Below are positions 1 to 8,228 of a stretch of 14,181 bases of DNA, piece after piece. Source of the stretch: an uncultured bacterium (GTDB lineage Bacteria > Patescibacteriota > Minisyncoccia > Phycocordibacterales > Phycocordibacteraceae); assembly GCA_938008595.1 (NCBI GenBank), contig CALLKD010000078.1, positions 1 through 14,181 of the forward strand, in the 5' to 3' direction. A model generated the notes under the pieces. That model saw nothing but the letters and a program-made list of their open reading frames with translations, was not told the origin of the DNA and did not search any database. The position numbers were made by a program, and so were the translations under genes. Every line of letters starts with the position of its first letter. Positions within the stretch are counted from its first letter, which is position 1.

Positions 1-63
1 TGCTCCGACTGCTCCGACTGCTCCGACTGCTCCGACTGCTCCGACTGCTCCGACTGCTCCGAC
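1..63. repeat. 9-bp tandem repeat (7 copies) coding Ala-Pro-Thr
   Basis: Seven perfect head-to-tail copies of the 9-mer TGCTCCGAC run from the first base. In the reading frame of the following gene they encode repeated Ala-Pro-Thr, which then passes without a stop into Ser-Ser-Arg-Ser-Lys. A repeat of three codons changes length without shifting frame, so copy number can vary while the protein stays intact. It probably forms a flexible linker between domains of the giant protein. Because the window begins inside the repeat, the true copy number is unknown and may be larger; short-read assembly commonly stops or collapses in such arrays. Confidence 0.95.
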
Positions 64-3000
64 TTCGTCTCGTAGCAAGGAGCAGTTACGCCCGTTGCCC
101 GGCCTGGATAAAGTCTTAGCGGTTGAGCGGGTAGGTGCGCAGCAGACTAAAACAGGAAAAGCGTACTTGAGTTTCTTCCGATGGGGGGAACGCGGAGATA
201 GCCTACTCACGGAAGCTAAGTATTCTAAGCTGCTTAACGCGGTCAAGCAGGGGGACGTCAAAACAATACTCGAAGAACTTGAGGCCACATACCCGCATTC
301 TAGTATAAACAGGGCTATCGTCGCACGGCTACGGCAGTTAAACGACGTGCGCGGCTCGGTCAGCTTGAGCGTGCAAATTAAGCCCCCACCGAAGTCTACG
401 TGGGCTGGCGCGTATGATCTGGTGTCGCACACTATCCTCCTGCACCCATCGAAGGGGCTTAGCCGCGGAACGCTTCTACACGAACTCGTCCATGCGTACA
501 CGGCGATTCAGATTGAAAATATAAAGCGGGGGAAGATCCCGAAGACAGAAGCGTATGTTCAGCTAAACCGTGTGTACAACGATGTGAAGAAGTATCTCGC
601 AGAGCGCGGCGTTACGGCGTACGCGATGGATAGTTTACATGAGTTCGTTGCGGAAGCAATGTCAGACGCAGGGTTCCAGACGATACTACATGAGTTTGAG
701 GCGGTAGGGAAGAAGTCTGCGTGGACTAAGTTCGTAGACGTAGTTGCGAAGCTATTAGGTCTCCGCAATACTGACGGGCTCGCCCGAGTTATGTCTCTCG
801 TAGATGAGGTTGCGTTCTCGCAGATAGAAGGCGGTAAGTCGCTATCGTACCTCGCCAAAGACTTTACTGGGTTGCAGATGTACGCTCAGTCTACGATCGA
901 ACCTACCGAGGAAGAAAACGCGGCTCGCATACGCTCCGTTACGAAGGTTCCTACTACGGCTACGCGGTTCTCATCGGCACTTACCCGCTTAGCAAACTTG
1001 GCGCTTACCATCGCACCAATGGATAAGTTTGTCAGGCATACGTCTCGTTATTTTTCTGGCATGCCGATCAACCCGATGACGGTTATTAACCGACTGCGAC
1101 AGGAACGCACTAACTTTGAAGACACCCTGGCTACTGAGGCGACCCGTAATGTCCACTTGTGGGATAAGCTCTTCTCTGCTGACCAGAAAAACCAGATTAA
1201 CCTTGTGGCTGACCGTATGGCGAGTACGCTTCTTGATCCTCGTCTGCCGCTATCGGCTCAGGAGTTTACACAGGATGAATGGACTAGGCGCGGACTAGAT
1301 CAGAAGTTCGGGTCGTACGCAGAATCATACGCGCAGACGAAGGGAGCGTATGAGGCCCTCAATAAGCCGCAGAAGGACGCTATAGGCACGATGTTTGAGG
1401 CGGTTAAGTCTCTGACTAACCGGTATCTCGACGCGCTTACTACGCGGTATATGGAGAGCTTGGACCCGGAGAAATTCTCCCATGAGGAGCGGGTTAAAGC
1501 GGCTACGAAATTCCGGGATAATTTCAAACTACTACCCGGGGCGTACATGCCTAATATGCGTATCGGTAAATACCTCCTTTCGGTAGGCAATATCGTTACG
1601 CAGCCGGATGGTAGTCGTAAGTTCGTACGGCAATATATCGAAGGCTTGGAGTCACATGCGGCGGCTGTGCAACGGGTGAAAGACCTGGAAGCCGCCGGGA
1701 AGCACGCTTTCTTCGAGGAGAAACAGGCGTTCCATGAGCGAGTGGAAGGCGTGGGTGCGGAAGTAGTCAATCGGATGGAGGGGGCATTGCGGGCAAGTTT
1801 CGCGCGTAGGTCAGGGGTAGACCCTAACAGCGAAGAAGCGGCTGCGTTTGAGCAGGCCGTAAATTATACGGTTAGCGTACTCCGCGAAGCCGCTATCGAC
1901 GCGCTACCCGAGTCTTCGTTCTTCAAAAACCAGCAGCGCAGAGAGTTCATCGCCGGCCAATCGCAGGATCGCATTCGCGACTATCTCCTGTTTACGATGA
2001 AGATGTCGCATCGGATCGGTGATGCGGAATTTGGACTGAAGCAGTACAACGAACTCGCGAAAATGCGGGACCATATACGTCAGGCTAAGCAGGGCGTGTC
2101 GTCTTCGTCGCGCGTTATTCCGGAGATGTCTACGGTATATAACGCTATGGCAGAGCGGGTTCGTGGAAGTATGAAGTCCGGGACAAACGGGCTTACGGAT
2201 ATGCTGTCTCGTATCTCGTTCGCCATGTATCTGTCTAGTCCGTCCCAGTTCTTCGTCCAAGCTACGCAGCCGTATACGTACTGGGCGGCAAAAATGATCG
2301 GATCGGGGCACGACGCCGCGGATGTCTACGGCAAACTGAATAAGTGGATGTTTAAGAATCTTACGAATAAGCGGCTGCGTCAGCAGAGTTTAGAAGATGA
2401 GTTATACACCCCGGAGATAGAGACTGCGCTGGATACCTTCCGCACAGTTACCCTCGACGACGTACTAGAAGGGCGGATTAGTAAGCCAGTCGGCGACTAC
2501 GTACTGTCTAAGGAACAGATCAACGCGGCTATGTCCGCTATGTCGCCCGAAACGCAGCAGAAGATCGCCCTTCGGCTCGCGCTTGACCGCGGTCTTGTTG
2601 ACATCTCTCTCGTCCACGAAGGGCGCCGGCGCGCGTCTGAGGCTACGGTAGATACGGAGGCAGGCACGGCCATCCCGCTAATTACTCGCGCATGGCACGG
2701 GTTTGAGAAAGTGTTGGCCCTTCCTATGCAGAAGTCCGAGACTTGGGTACGCATGTCTACCATGCTATCCGGATTCGAACTGGCTCGTGAGAAGGGTATG
2801 TCATTCTTGGACGCCGTACTGTGGTCCGAGAACATGACCCGCGAGACCCAGTTCGATTACACGTCTCCTAACCGGGCGCCCGTGCTTAACAATCCTACTG
2901 CACGGCTCCTGTCAAACATGCAGACGTTCCGCATTAATACGATCGCGTCGTCGTTGATGGACATGCACGATGCGTTCTCTAAGGCGTCTACGCCGGAGGA

Positions 3001-3853
3001 GAAGAAGGCGGCTCGTACTGCGCTTATGTGGATGTACGCTTCTACTGCGTCTCTCGGAGGCGTGGCAGCGGTTCCGTTCGCTGGCCTGGCACTGTGGATT
3101 ACGAGTCTACTGATTTCATCGGTAGACGATGACCCGCAAGATGTGGACTTGAAAGAGGAGCTAGATAAGGCCCTGCTATCGGGTCCATTCGGAACCGTGT
3201 TCGCTCGCGGTATCCCGGCGGCGCTCGGGGCTGACATATCGAAGCGCGTAGCCCTGAGCGACCTGGTAACTATTCCGTTCGCCGACATGCCGGACTACAT
3301 TGAAGGTCGTGCTGCGTCAGATAGACTCGCCGCTACTATTCTCGGTCCGACGTTCGACGCATCTGTTCGCATGGGCTTGGAAGCGCGTAAGGCCATGCGA
3401 GACGGCGACTGGGTTAAGTTCCTTACCGTATTCATGCCTAAGATGTTAGCTGACGGCGTGAAGGCCGCCGATATGGCTACGAACGGGGTGCGCACCGCCG
3501 ACGGTACTATGCTGATTCAAGACCCTAGCCCGTGGGATGTTATATCCGCAGCACTCGGTATCCGTTCGACGGACGTATCACTTCAGCGCGATCTGAATGC
3601 GTATCAGGTGGTCGGCGACCGCGAGTTGGCCTATACGAAGGGCCGGATCATGGACAAGTATGTGCGCGCGGTGCAGGAAAACGGCGACATTACGGACGCG
3701 CTCGCAGATATGATGCAGTGGAACGGACTGCATCCAGACGCGGCGATCGAAGGGACGGCGATCCGCGCGGCGATCCGCGCTGCGTTCCGGCAACAGACGG
3801 CGCCCGCGCAGACCGTCGATGAGCGGCTGGCGACCCTGGCGGAGCGCAGATAA
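2..3853 (+). CDS. C-terminal part of giant phage polyvalent protein (metallopeptidase + PLxRFG-like region)
   Basis: The frame is open from base 2 to the TAA at 3851-3853, so the gene is 5'-truncated; the TTG at 95 is not a real start, because the frame continues upstream through the Ala-Pro-Thr repeat. Counting residues from the codon at 95, a zinc metallopeptidase signature HELVH lies at 129-133 (nt 479-493). A downstream HEFVAEAM segment at 182-189 probably supplies the third metal ligand through a glutamate. This spaced HELVHA / EFVAEA pair is typical of the metallopeptidase domain of phage polyvalent proteins. A long helical, charged region follows, then FDYTSPNRAP near 920 with a PLxRFG-like motif (NPTARLLSNMQTFRI, about 932-946), and a hydrophobic, probably membrane-active stretch at about 981-1009. 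Such proteins are thought to be packaged and injected with the DNA, acting on host defences or the envelope. It converges with the leftward block and its stop abuts a terminator. Family assignment is fairly secure; the substrate is unknown. Confidence 0.8.
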   Translation, partial: APTAPTAPTAPTAPTAPTAPTSSRSKEQLRPLPGLDKVLAVERVGAQQTKTGKAYLSFFRWGERGDSLLTEAKYSKLLNAVKQGDVKTILEELEATYPHSSINRAIVARLRQLNDVRGSVSLSVQIKPPPKSTWAGAYDLVSHTILLHPSKGLSRGTLLHELVHAYTAIQIENIKRGKIPKTEAYVQLNRVYNDVKKYLAERGVTAYAMDSLHEFVAEAMSDAGFQTILHEFEAVGKKSAWTKFVDVVAKLLGLRNTDGLARVMSLVDEVAFSQIEGGKSLSYLAKDFTGLQMYAQSTIEPTEEENAARIRSVTKVPTTATRFSSALTRLANLALTIAPMDKFVRHTSRYFSGMPINPMTVINRLRQERTNFEDTLATEATRNVHLWDKLFSADQKNQINLVADRMASTLLDPRLPLSAQEFTQDEWTRRGLDQKFGSYAESYAQTKGAYEALNKPQKDAIGTMFEAVKSLTNRYLDALTTRYMESLDPEKFSHEERVKAATKFRDNFKLLPGAYMPNMRIGKYLLSVGNIVTQPDGSRKFVRQYIEGLESHAAAVQRVKDLEAAGKHAFFEEKQAFHERVEGVGAEVVNRMEGALRASFARRSGVDPNSEEAAAFEQAVNYTVSVLREAAIDALPESSFFKNQQRREFIAGQSQDRIRDYLLFTMKMSHRIGDAEFGLKQYNELAKMRDHIRQAKQGVSSSSRVIPEMSTVYNAMAERVRGSMKSGTNGLTDMLSRISFAMYLSSPSQFFVQATQPYTYWAAKMIGSGHDAADVYGKLNKWMFKNLTNKRLRQQSLEDELYTPEIETALDTFRTVTLDDVLEGRISKPVGDYVLSKEQINAAMSAMSPETQQKIALRLALDRGLVDISLVHEGRRRASEATVDTEAGTAIPLITRAWHGFEKVLALPMQKSETWVRMSTMLSGFELAREKGMSFLDAVLWSENMTRETQFDYTSPNRAPVLNNPTARLLSNMQTFRINTIASSLMDMHDAFSKASTPEEKKAARTALMWMYASTASLGGVAAVPFAGLALWITSLLISSVDDDPQDVDLKEELDKALLSGPFGTVFARGIPAALGADISKRVALSDLVTIPFADMPDYIEGRAASDRLAATILGPTFDASVRMGLEARKAMRDGDWVKFLTVFMPKMLADGVKAADMATNGVRTADGTMLIQDPSPWDVISAALGIRSTDVSLQRDLNAYQVVGDRELAYTKGRIMDKYVRAVQENGDITDALADMMQWNGLHPDAAIEGTAIRAAIRAAFRQQTAPAQTVDERLATLAERR

Positions 3854-3858
3854 AAAAG

Positions 3859-3887
3859 AACCCGCCGGAGGGGGGCCACGGCGGGTT
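3859..3887 (-). terminator. Intrinsic terminator ending the leftward gene block
   Basis: A perfect 9-bp stem AACCCGCCG / CGGCGGGTT encloses an 11-nt loop. Read on the minus strand, the stem is followed by CTTTTTTA, a good U-tract, so the main direction is termination of leftward transcription. On the plus strand the 3' side reads AACAGG without a T-run, so stopping of the giant gene's transcript here would be weak or would need the stem alone. The stem begins only 5 bases after the giant gene's stop codon, between the two convergent transcription units. Confidence 0.85.
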
Positions 3888-4011
3888 AACAGGGGGAGGA
3901 GAGATGGAGCAGGGAGAAGTCTAGCCCGTAGTCGCGGAGGTGTCAAGCGGAATCACGTCGTCGGTAGATAGCTACGTCCCACGGGTCTGGTTACGTATAT
4001 CTTTGGGTCGT
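3888..4011. other. Intergenic tail of the leftward block, no clear gene
   Basis: Between the terminator stem and the stop of the 81-aa gene lie about 120 bases. A 20-codon frame (4015-3953, minus) overlaps the previous stop as ATGA but has a weak ribosome binding site and no other support. No promoter or structured RNA was evident. Confidence 0.5.
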
Positions 4012-4257
4012 TCATATCCAGTCCCATTCTCCAGTCGGTTCAGTGGGGTGCTCAAACAACCTTCCGCCTTGCGCGTCAAGCTCTAACAACTCCATAATCT
4101 GCCTCGCTATTCCTTCGTTGTAGATATACATCACGTCTTTCGCGAACGGGTTGTGTCCGGAGTATGGGCAAACGTGGTAATACACCTGCCCTCCTACGGT
4201 GCTCGTGCGGACGACGTATCTGCGCCCCCGATGAATGATCTCCCGCGGGTCACTCAT
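4012..4257 (-). CDS. Hypothetical phage protein, 81 aa
   Basis: The product has no recognised family. It is rich in beta-type stretches with many aromatic residues (GRRYVVRTS, VYYHVCPYSG, MYIYNEG), followed by a short helix (GIARQIMELLELDAQ), and ends in an acidic tryptophan-containing tail. I chose the ATG at 4257 because it starts one base after the TAG stop of the upstream zinc-ribbon gene (TAG-C-ATG), which fits translational coupling. An in-frame start at 4338 would add 27 residues and force an 80-base overlap. It is the last clear gene before the terminator at 3859-3887. Confidence 0.6.
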   Translation of the reverse strand: MSDPREIIHRGRRYVVRTSTVGGQVYYHVCPYSGHNPFAKDVMYIYNEGIARQIMELLELDAQGGRLFEHPTEPTGEWDWI

Positions 4258-4258
4258 G

Positions 4259-4537
4259 CTAGTAGCTCTGATATATCCCGCAGTTGGCGCATAGATGCCC
4301 TTCGGGCGTAAGATAAAATAATTGGTTGCCGCAGTCACACTCGCGTACTAGCTGCCCGGGGGAAGGGGCGAACTCGAACCGCCACATCCCTTTAACTGCG
4401 TGGCATGCCGGGCACTCGAACCGCGTTACTCCTACTGGCGCGGTCGCCTCCCATGTGTGGTTGCACCCTAGACAGAATGCCGCTCCCTGACCAATCTGAC
4501 GTATTTTTGGGGCTTTTATAGGAATGACGTTACTCAT
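4259..4537 (-). CDS. Double zinc-ribbon protein, 92 aa
   Basis: Four cysteine pairs suggest two treble-clef or zinc-ribbon modules. The first has C22-L-G-C25 and C42-P-A-C45; the second has C67-D-C69 and C83-A-N-C86. One pair has only one residue between cysteines, so the second site may be atypical. The N-terminus (SNVIPIKAPKIRQ) is basic and short. Zinc ribbons of this size in phage early regions usually mediate nucleic-acid or protein contact, but no specific partner can be read from the sequence. The start at 4537 overlaps the end of the upstream gene by 8 bases, as expected for a coupled operon. It lies downstream of the primase-helicase, so an accessory role in replication or host takeover is possible but unproven. 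Confidence 0.7.
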   Translation of the reverse strand: MSNVIPIKAPKIRQIGQGAAFCLGCNHTWEATAPVGVTRFECPACHAVKGMWRFEFAPSPGQLVRECDCGNQLFYLTPEGHLCANCGIYQSY

Positions 4538-4814
4538 CGTCGTTCGTTTCCGCCCACGCGAGCCAACCGGCGGCGGTGTCGTTCGCTAGGAGCATCGCAC
4601 GCAAGTAGCCCTCCGCTTCAATCGTCCCAGTACGAAGCCCATCGGCTTTCATGTCGTCGTATAGGCGCTTAGCGTCATCTCTGTGCTGCGCTAGTTCTTC
4701 CACGAGGTTACGTAGAGCGCGTTCCCAGTTCGGGTCTCGTTTGCGCGCCCGCTCTACTTGGTACGCGACCATGCACTTGATCGCGTCTACGATCTCACTG
4801 TCAATCGTGTTCAT
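4530..4814 (-). CDS. Hypothetical helical protein, 94 aa
   Basis: No family recognised. The sequence is predicted helical throughout: charged helices with Arg/Lys/Glu (VERARKRDPNWERALRNLVEEL, split by turns), then a more hydrophobic segment (EGYLRAMLLANDTAAGWLAWAE) and an acidic tail. The ATG at 4814 overlaps the TGA of the primase-helicase gene as ATGA (4811-4814), and a strong ribosome binding site (GAGGTGGA) precedes it inside the end of the primase gene. Translation is therefore probably coupled to the primase-helicase. Confidence 0.7.
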   Translation of the reverse strand: MNTIDSEIVDAIKCMVAYQVERARKRDPNWERALRNLVEELAQHRDDAKRLYDDMKADGLRTGTIEAEGYLRAMLLANDTAAGWLAWAETNDDE

Positions 4815-7771
4815 GCTTCCACCTCTGTAGCGTCGAGAATCATCGTTGGGTCAAACGGGTTCTGCACCTTACGCGCCGCGCAGCGACGACGAATTTCTCT
4901 GGTCGCGTCACCGAACAACGGGTCTTTCTGCGCGATCGACGTAACGTTCTCCATGGCGAGGTCCGTTCCGATCGACTGTAGTCGCAGGGTCCACGTAGGG
5001 ACCGCCGGGAGCTTGTACGCGGTCTGCGCGCCGAGAGACTTCCTGGTCTGCCGTCCCGCCCTTGCTCCCCCGGTGAAATACCCGCGCTCGACCAGCCAAT
5101 CTTTGACCTGCCGGATGTCCATCCGCATTGTCTTCGCTACCCACTCAGCGAACACCGGCACGTTCACTAGCATAGTGGATTCTTCTGGCTTGTCAAACCG
5201 ATATTCGTAGCGCAGATAGATACGAGACGGGTTTACGCTCGGGTTCATGTGGAACACGGTCAGCGCCCCGCCGCCTTGTTTCTCCATGTATCCCATGATG
5301 ATGCTAGCGCCGAGATATTCCGACGCGAACCGAGCAAGCGCGTCCCCTGGGTTAGAGACCATATCCGCGCGGGTGTGGCGTTCTGTGCAAACTTTATCCG
5401 CTACCCACTGCAACACTCGACCTACGTCAAACTCAATCAGCCCCAGGTCTTTCAGGATACGTCCGGCCACACCGGCAACGGCCATCGTCGCCACAGCGAA
5501 GCGTTCGTCAGCCCGCGCGGCCAGTAGATGTTCTACTTGCTGTGACGCAGAGTTAACCATCCCTTGAAGGTCGTCGTATCGCGACATCAGCGCCCGTAGG
5601 AACTCCCGGCCGACGTGCCCGTGGTTTGCACGGATGAAGGCGTCGATCGTTTTACCGCGGGCTTGCGTGATCGCAGTGTCGCGCGGCACTGGTAGCTCAA
5701 TCAGCCGATTAAGCTCCGCCGTTGCGTTCGCCTTGAACATGAGCTTCGACGACAGGAACTGGTTCGTCGTTACGACTCCGATCGTGCACCACGAGGCCCC
5801 TTCTCGGTCGCTTCTATCGCGTTTCAGCGTTCCGCGGTCACGCCCGTTCGTGATGTTATAGAGTAAGTCGCTGATCGCCTGATCTTGTACGTTCGTGATT
5901 TCGTCGATCGCAACGGGTAGGTTCGCGTAAATGCCGAACCGCTTCTGCGCGAACTTCTCGCTATCGACGGCGAGCATGAGCATCTTGTACGGGTCGCCGT
6001 ACGCGGACAACCCAAGTTTGCACGTAAGCGTCTTGCCGTTACCTGAGTCCCCGACGAGAGACACCGTTGCACCGCTTAGCCCGGTAAAGGACATTAACGG
6101 AGCGCCGATCTCACACAATAGGGCGAACGCTAGCGGCTCCATATTAGGTTGGGCGTATAGCTTGCTGATCGTCTTAAACCCGTTCAACGCCGTCTGGCGA
6201 TCCCCCTTCGCTCCGAGCGATTTGACTATATCGGGCGCTGCGCGGCTAATACCTACATGCCGAAATGACCCATCATGTGAGATCGCTTCTTCGCCGATGA
6301 CGAAGCTCGGTGAACTGGAATCGCGTTCCTTCCATCCCATCGTGGCGTACAGGGTGTCGCGTTTCTGTGTAGACCTAATCCTCTCCAGGTAGCCGCCCAT
6401 ATAGAACCTCATTCGTGTCAGGTTTTCTTGGCTCAGTACGGAGATACCTGCGCCAAGTAAGGTCTTGTGTAATTCCCGCTGATCTGCGAATACCCGTGTC
6501 TCTACTACTAAGTCCTTCGTTTCTTCGTGCGGGAGCTTGTACTTAAATATAGCAACCTCAGTCCGCAGTCCATCGTCATATGCTACCGTTACGGGGTACA
6601 AGTCGTGCGGGTAGAACGTCACCCACTGATCGTCGATCTTGATCTGTAGTCCGTCTTCCGTGCGGCGAAACCCCTGTGGCGGCTCAAACCCCTGATCGTG
6701 CTTGATCGGTTCCGGATCAGGGTATCCGAGTTTGATCGGGGAATTGATCTTCCCGAAGAAACTGCACGACTCGCATAGCGACGGGTTAACTTCGTGGAAC
6801 TTCCTGCACGTAGTTCCCCCAGTCGCGTTCGCGCGCCACTGTTCCGCCTTTGCTTCGGTCTCTTCCCGGCGGTAGAACGGGTGCCCCTGCGAATACTCGT
6901 GGATCGCATCCGGTTCCGTCGCGAACGCCGCAACGCCAAGGGTAGCGTACCACAGAGGCTCCGCGACGTTTCCCTGCGCAGCTTTAACGAAACTCAACTG
7001 CGCACATGCGTTCGCCGCTTTGTTAACTGAAAACGGGCGGGGGTTGCTGATGCCTTCCAGGTATACCGACGCCTGCGAGTTTACCTTCTTCGTGACGCCG
7101 AGGTTGATCTTCCTACGCTTCGTCGCCTCGTTCAACAATGCAACGAACTGATGCGGCGTCGGGGGGGTATACCCATCGACCGTCGATTGTATTGCCTGCA
7201 CCGGCTTCCAAAGGGATGGGTTCTTTTTATTATGCGACCCCACCGGGCGTAGGACTCCGGCGTTATTCGCGGTAATCGCGGGGTCCGGGACTACCCCGTA
7301 TGCGTCGAGGACTCGCTTAAAAAGAGACGCGACGTTACCCCATACTACGGATGTGATATGTTCAGATAACGGCCATACAGCGTACACGCCATTACCGGAA
7401 GAAATGATGTACGGGAATAAGAACCCGGAGGCAGCGCAGAAATCCTTGATTGACTGCACTGCATCTTTCTGCGTCGCGTGCGGTTTCTCAGGCCCCACGT
7501 CGAGGTCAAGAAAAAACGCGCGGGATGAATGCGCGTTATCTGACTTTCTCTTCGTGTTACTTTGGAACGTGTTTGTGGCCAGGTATATGTCAGACGCACT
7601 GCCTCTATCGGCCGAGGAGATAAATATCTCAAGCTCGTCTAACGCAGAAAAGAACCTGTTCCTAAATAGTCGCTTCCCGTTATCCCCTATGATGTCAAGT
7701 AATTCAGACGCGCAATAGAAGCCGTTCCCCTCCGCGGGCAACACTGCCCGCAGGTAGTCTCGCATCTGCAT
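4811..7771 (-). CDS. Phage primase-helicase (AEP-like primase + DUF927-type ATPase), 986 aa
   Basis: This is a fused replication enzyme that probably primes and unwinds DNA at the phage fork. The N-terminal part has archaeo-eukaryotic primase-type motifs: acidic FLDLD at 87-91 and SSGNG at 124-128, then a conserved GVLRPVGSHNKK stretch near 172-183. A cysteine cluster (C322, C333, C336) may bind zinc. The C-terminal half is a P-loop ATPase with Walker A GDSGNGKT at 574-581, Walker B IDE at 622-624, and a sensor-like TTN at 668-670, preceded by the GLSGATVSLV context typical of DUF927 helicases. The start at 7771 follows the previous gene's stop by six bases; an alternative ATG lies two codons in. 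Upstream and downstream genes are tightly packed, so it belongs to the leftward operon. No separate helicase loader or polymerase is visible in the window. The primase fold is inferred from motifs; the ATPase is clear. Confidence 0.85.
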   Translation of the reverse strand: MQMRDYLRAVLPAEGNGFYCASELLDIIGDNGKRLFRNRFFSALDELEIFISSADRGSASDIYLATNTFQSNTKRKSDNAHSSRAFFLDLDVGPEKPHATQKDAVQSIKDFCAASGFLFPYIISSGNGVYAVWPLSEHITSVVWGNVASLFKRVLDAYGVVPDPAITANNAGVLRPVGSHNKKNPSLWKPVQAIQSTVDGYTPPTPHQFVALLNEATKRRKINLGVTKKVNSQASVYLEGISNPRPFSVNKAANACAQLSFVKAAQGNVAEPLWYATLGVAAFATEPDAIHEYSQGHPFYRREETEAKAEQWRANATGGTTCRKFHEVNPSLCESCSFFGKINSPIKLGYPDPEPIKHDQGFEPPQGFRRTEDGLQIKIDDQWVTFYPHDLYPVTVAYDDGLRTEVAIFKYKLPHEETKDLVVETRVFADQRELHKTLLGAGISVLSQENLTRMRFYMGGYLERIRSTQKRDTLYATMGWKERDSSSPSFVIGEEAISHDGSFRHVGISRAAPDIVKSLGAKGDRQTALNGFKTISKLYAQPNMEPLAFALLCEIGAPLMSFTGLSGATVSLVGDSGNGKTLTCKLGLSAYGDPYKMLMLAVDSEKFAQKRFGIYANLPVAIDEITNVQDQAISDLLYNITNGRDRGTLKRDRSDREGASWCTIGVVTTNQFLSSKLMFKANATAELNRLIELPVPRDTAITQARGKTIDAFIRANHGHVGREFLRALMSRYDDLQGMVNSASQQVEHLLAARADERFAVATMAVAGVAGRILKDLGLIEFDVGRVLQWVADKVCTERHTRADMVSNPGDALARFASEYLGASIIMGYMEKQGGGALTVFHMNPSVNPSRIYLRYEYRFDKPEESTMLVNVPVFAEWVAKTMRMDIRQVKDWLVERGYFTGGARAGRQTRKSLGAQTAYKLPAVPTWTLRLQSIGTDLAMENVTSIAQKDPLFGDATREIRRRCAARKVQNPFDPTMILDATEVEA

Positions 7772-7777
7772 ATTTAT

Positions 7778-8056
7778 TTACTCGAACGGTTTGATTATCT
7801 GCCGAATGGCGTTACTGCGGGCTTCCCCGGTCAGCCCCCCGCGGTAAGGCAGCTTGCCCGCCTTCGCCGCATTAAACACAGCCCACGCAAGGGCGATCCA
7901 TCGTGCTTCGTTGTCTTTTTCTTTGAACCCGATGTCTCGGTTCATCCATCGGCGCACGGTAGATATATGAACTTCCAGTATCCGAGCTAAGTCCGCACGG
8001 GTAAGCCCGCACTTCTCGAACACATTAATGGACCACGGGATAAATTTAGGGTCCAT
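7778..8056 (-). CDS. Small HTH DNA-binding protein, 92 aa
   Basis: A helix-turn-helix is visible at residues 18-38 (LTRADLARILEVHISTVRRWMN), with the pattern of XRE or excisionase-type regulators in which an arginine-rich recognition helix ends in a tryptophan. The remaining C-terminal part is helical (ARWIALAWAVFNAAKAGKL) and could dimerise. The start at 8056 overlaps the end of the 60-aa membrane protein gene by 11 bases. It sits directly upstream of the primase-helicase, so it may regulate replication gene expression or mark an origin; this is inference from position only. Confidence 0.7.
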   Translation of the reverse strand: MDPKFIPWSINVFEKCGLTRADLARILEVHISTVRRWMNRDIGFKEKDNEARWIALAWAVFNAAKAGKLPYRGGLTGEARSNAIRQIIKPFE

Positions 8057-8228
8057 TCGCCCACCAACCGAGAGTAAGCAGCAACGCGGATGTAATGAAG
8101 ATAGTTACCATAAGTCCCTTTGCCTGAGTATCTAACCACTCAGACCTAACTACTTCCCGGAACATAATAGCAGAGAACCCAACTCCTATCAAGCCGGTAA
8201 TCGTAAAATAAGCCGCTAAGTATTTCAT
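8046..8228 (-). CDS. Small two-helix membrane protein, 60 aa
   Basis: Two hydrophobic segments are evident: residues about 1-23 (YLAAYFTITGLIGVGFSAIMF) and 38-55 (GLMVTIFITSALLLTLGW), separated by a charged loop (REVVRSEWLDTQAK). The protein is thus probably a hairpin inner-membrane protein. Size and topology would suit a holin-like or superinfection-exclusion protein, but it lies among early replication genes and no endolysin is in the window, so neither role is supported beyond topology. Its start overlaps the upstream stop by 4 bases (8225-8228), and its end overlaps the next gene by 11 bases. Confidence 0.65.
   Translation of the reverse strand: MKYLAAYFTITGLIGVGFSAIMFREVVRSEWLDTQAKGLMVTIFITSALLLTLGWWANGP

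Noticed and set aside
95..97. TTG as the start of the giant gene
   Set aside because: The frame is open upstream to the first base through the Ala-Pro-Thr repeat, and no ribosome binding site precedes it.
1300..1770. Open frame of 156 codons on the minus strand inside the giant gene
   Set aside because: It is antisense to a continuous, domain-bearing frame, has low-complexity Ser/Arg/Leu composition and no family motif.
3953..4015. 20-codon frame on the minus strand overlapping the 81-aa gene's stop as ATGA
   Set aside because: It is too short to judge and has only a weak ribosome binding site; it is noted as possible but is not supported.
4258..4338. Upstream extension (27 codons) of the 81-aa gene
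   Set aside because: It would overlap the zinc-ribbon gene by 80 bases, whereas the internal ATG fits one base after that gene's stop.
8046..8228. The 60-aa membrane protein as a holin
   Set aside because: Two membrane segments alone are not enough; there is no endolysin or spanin nearby and the gene is in an early replication block.
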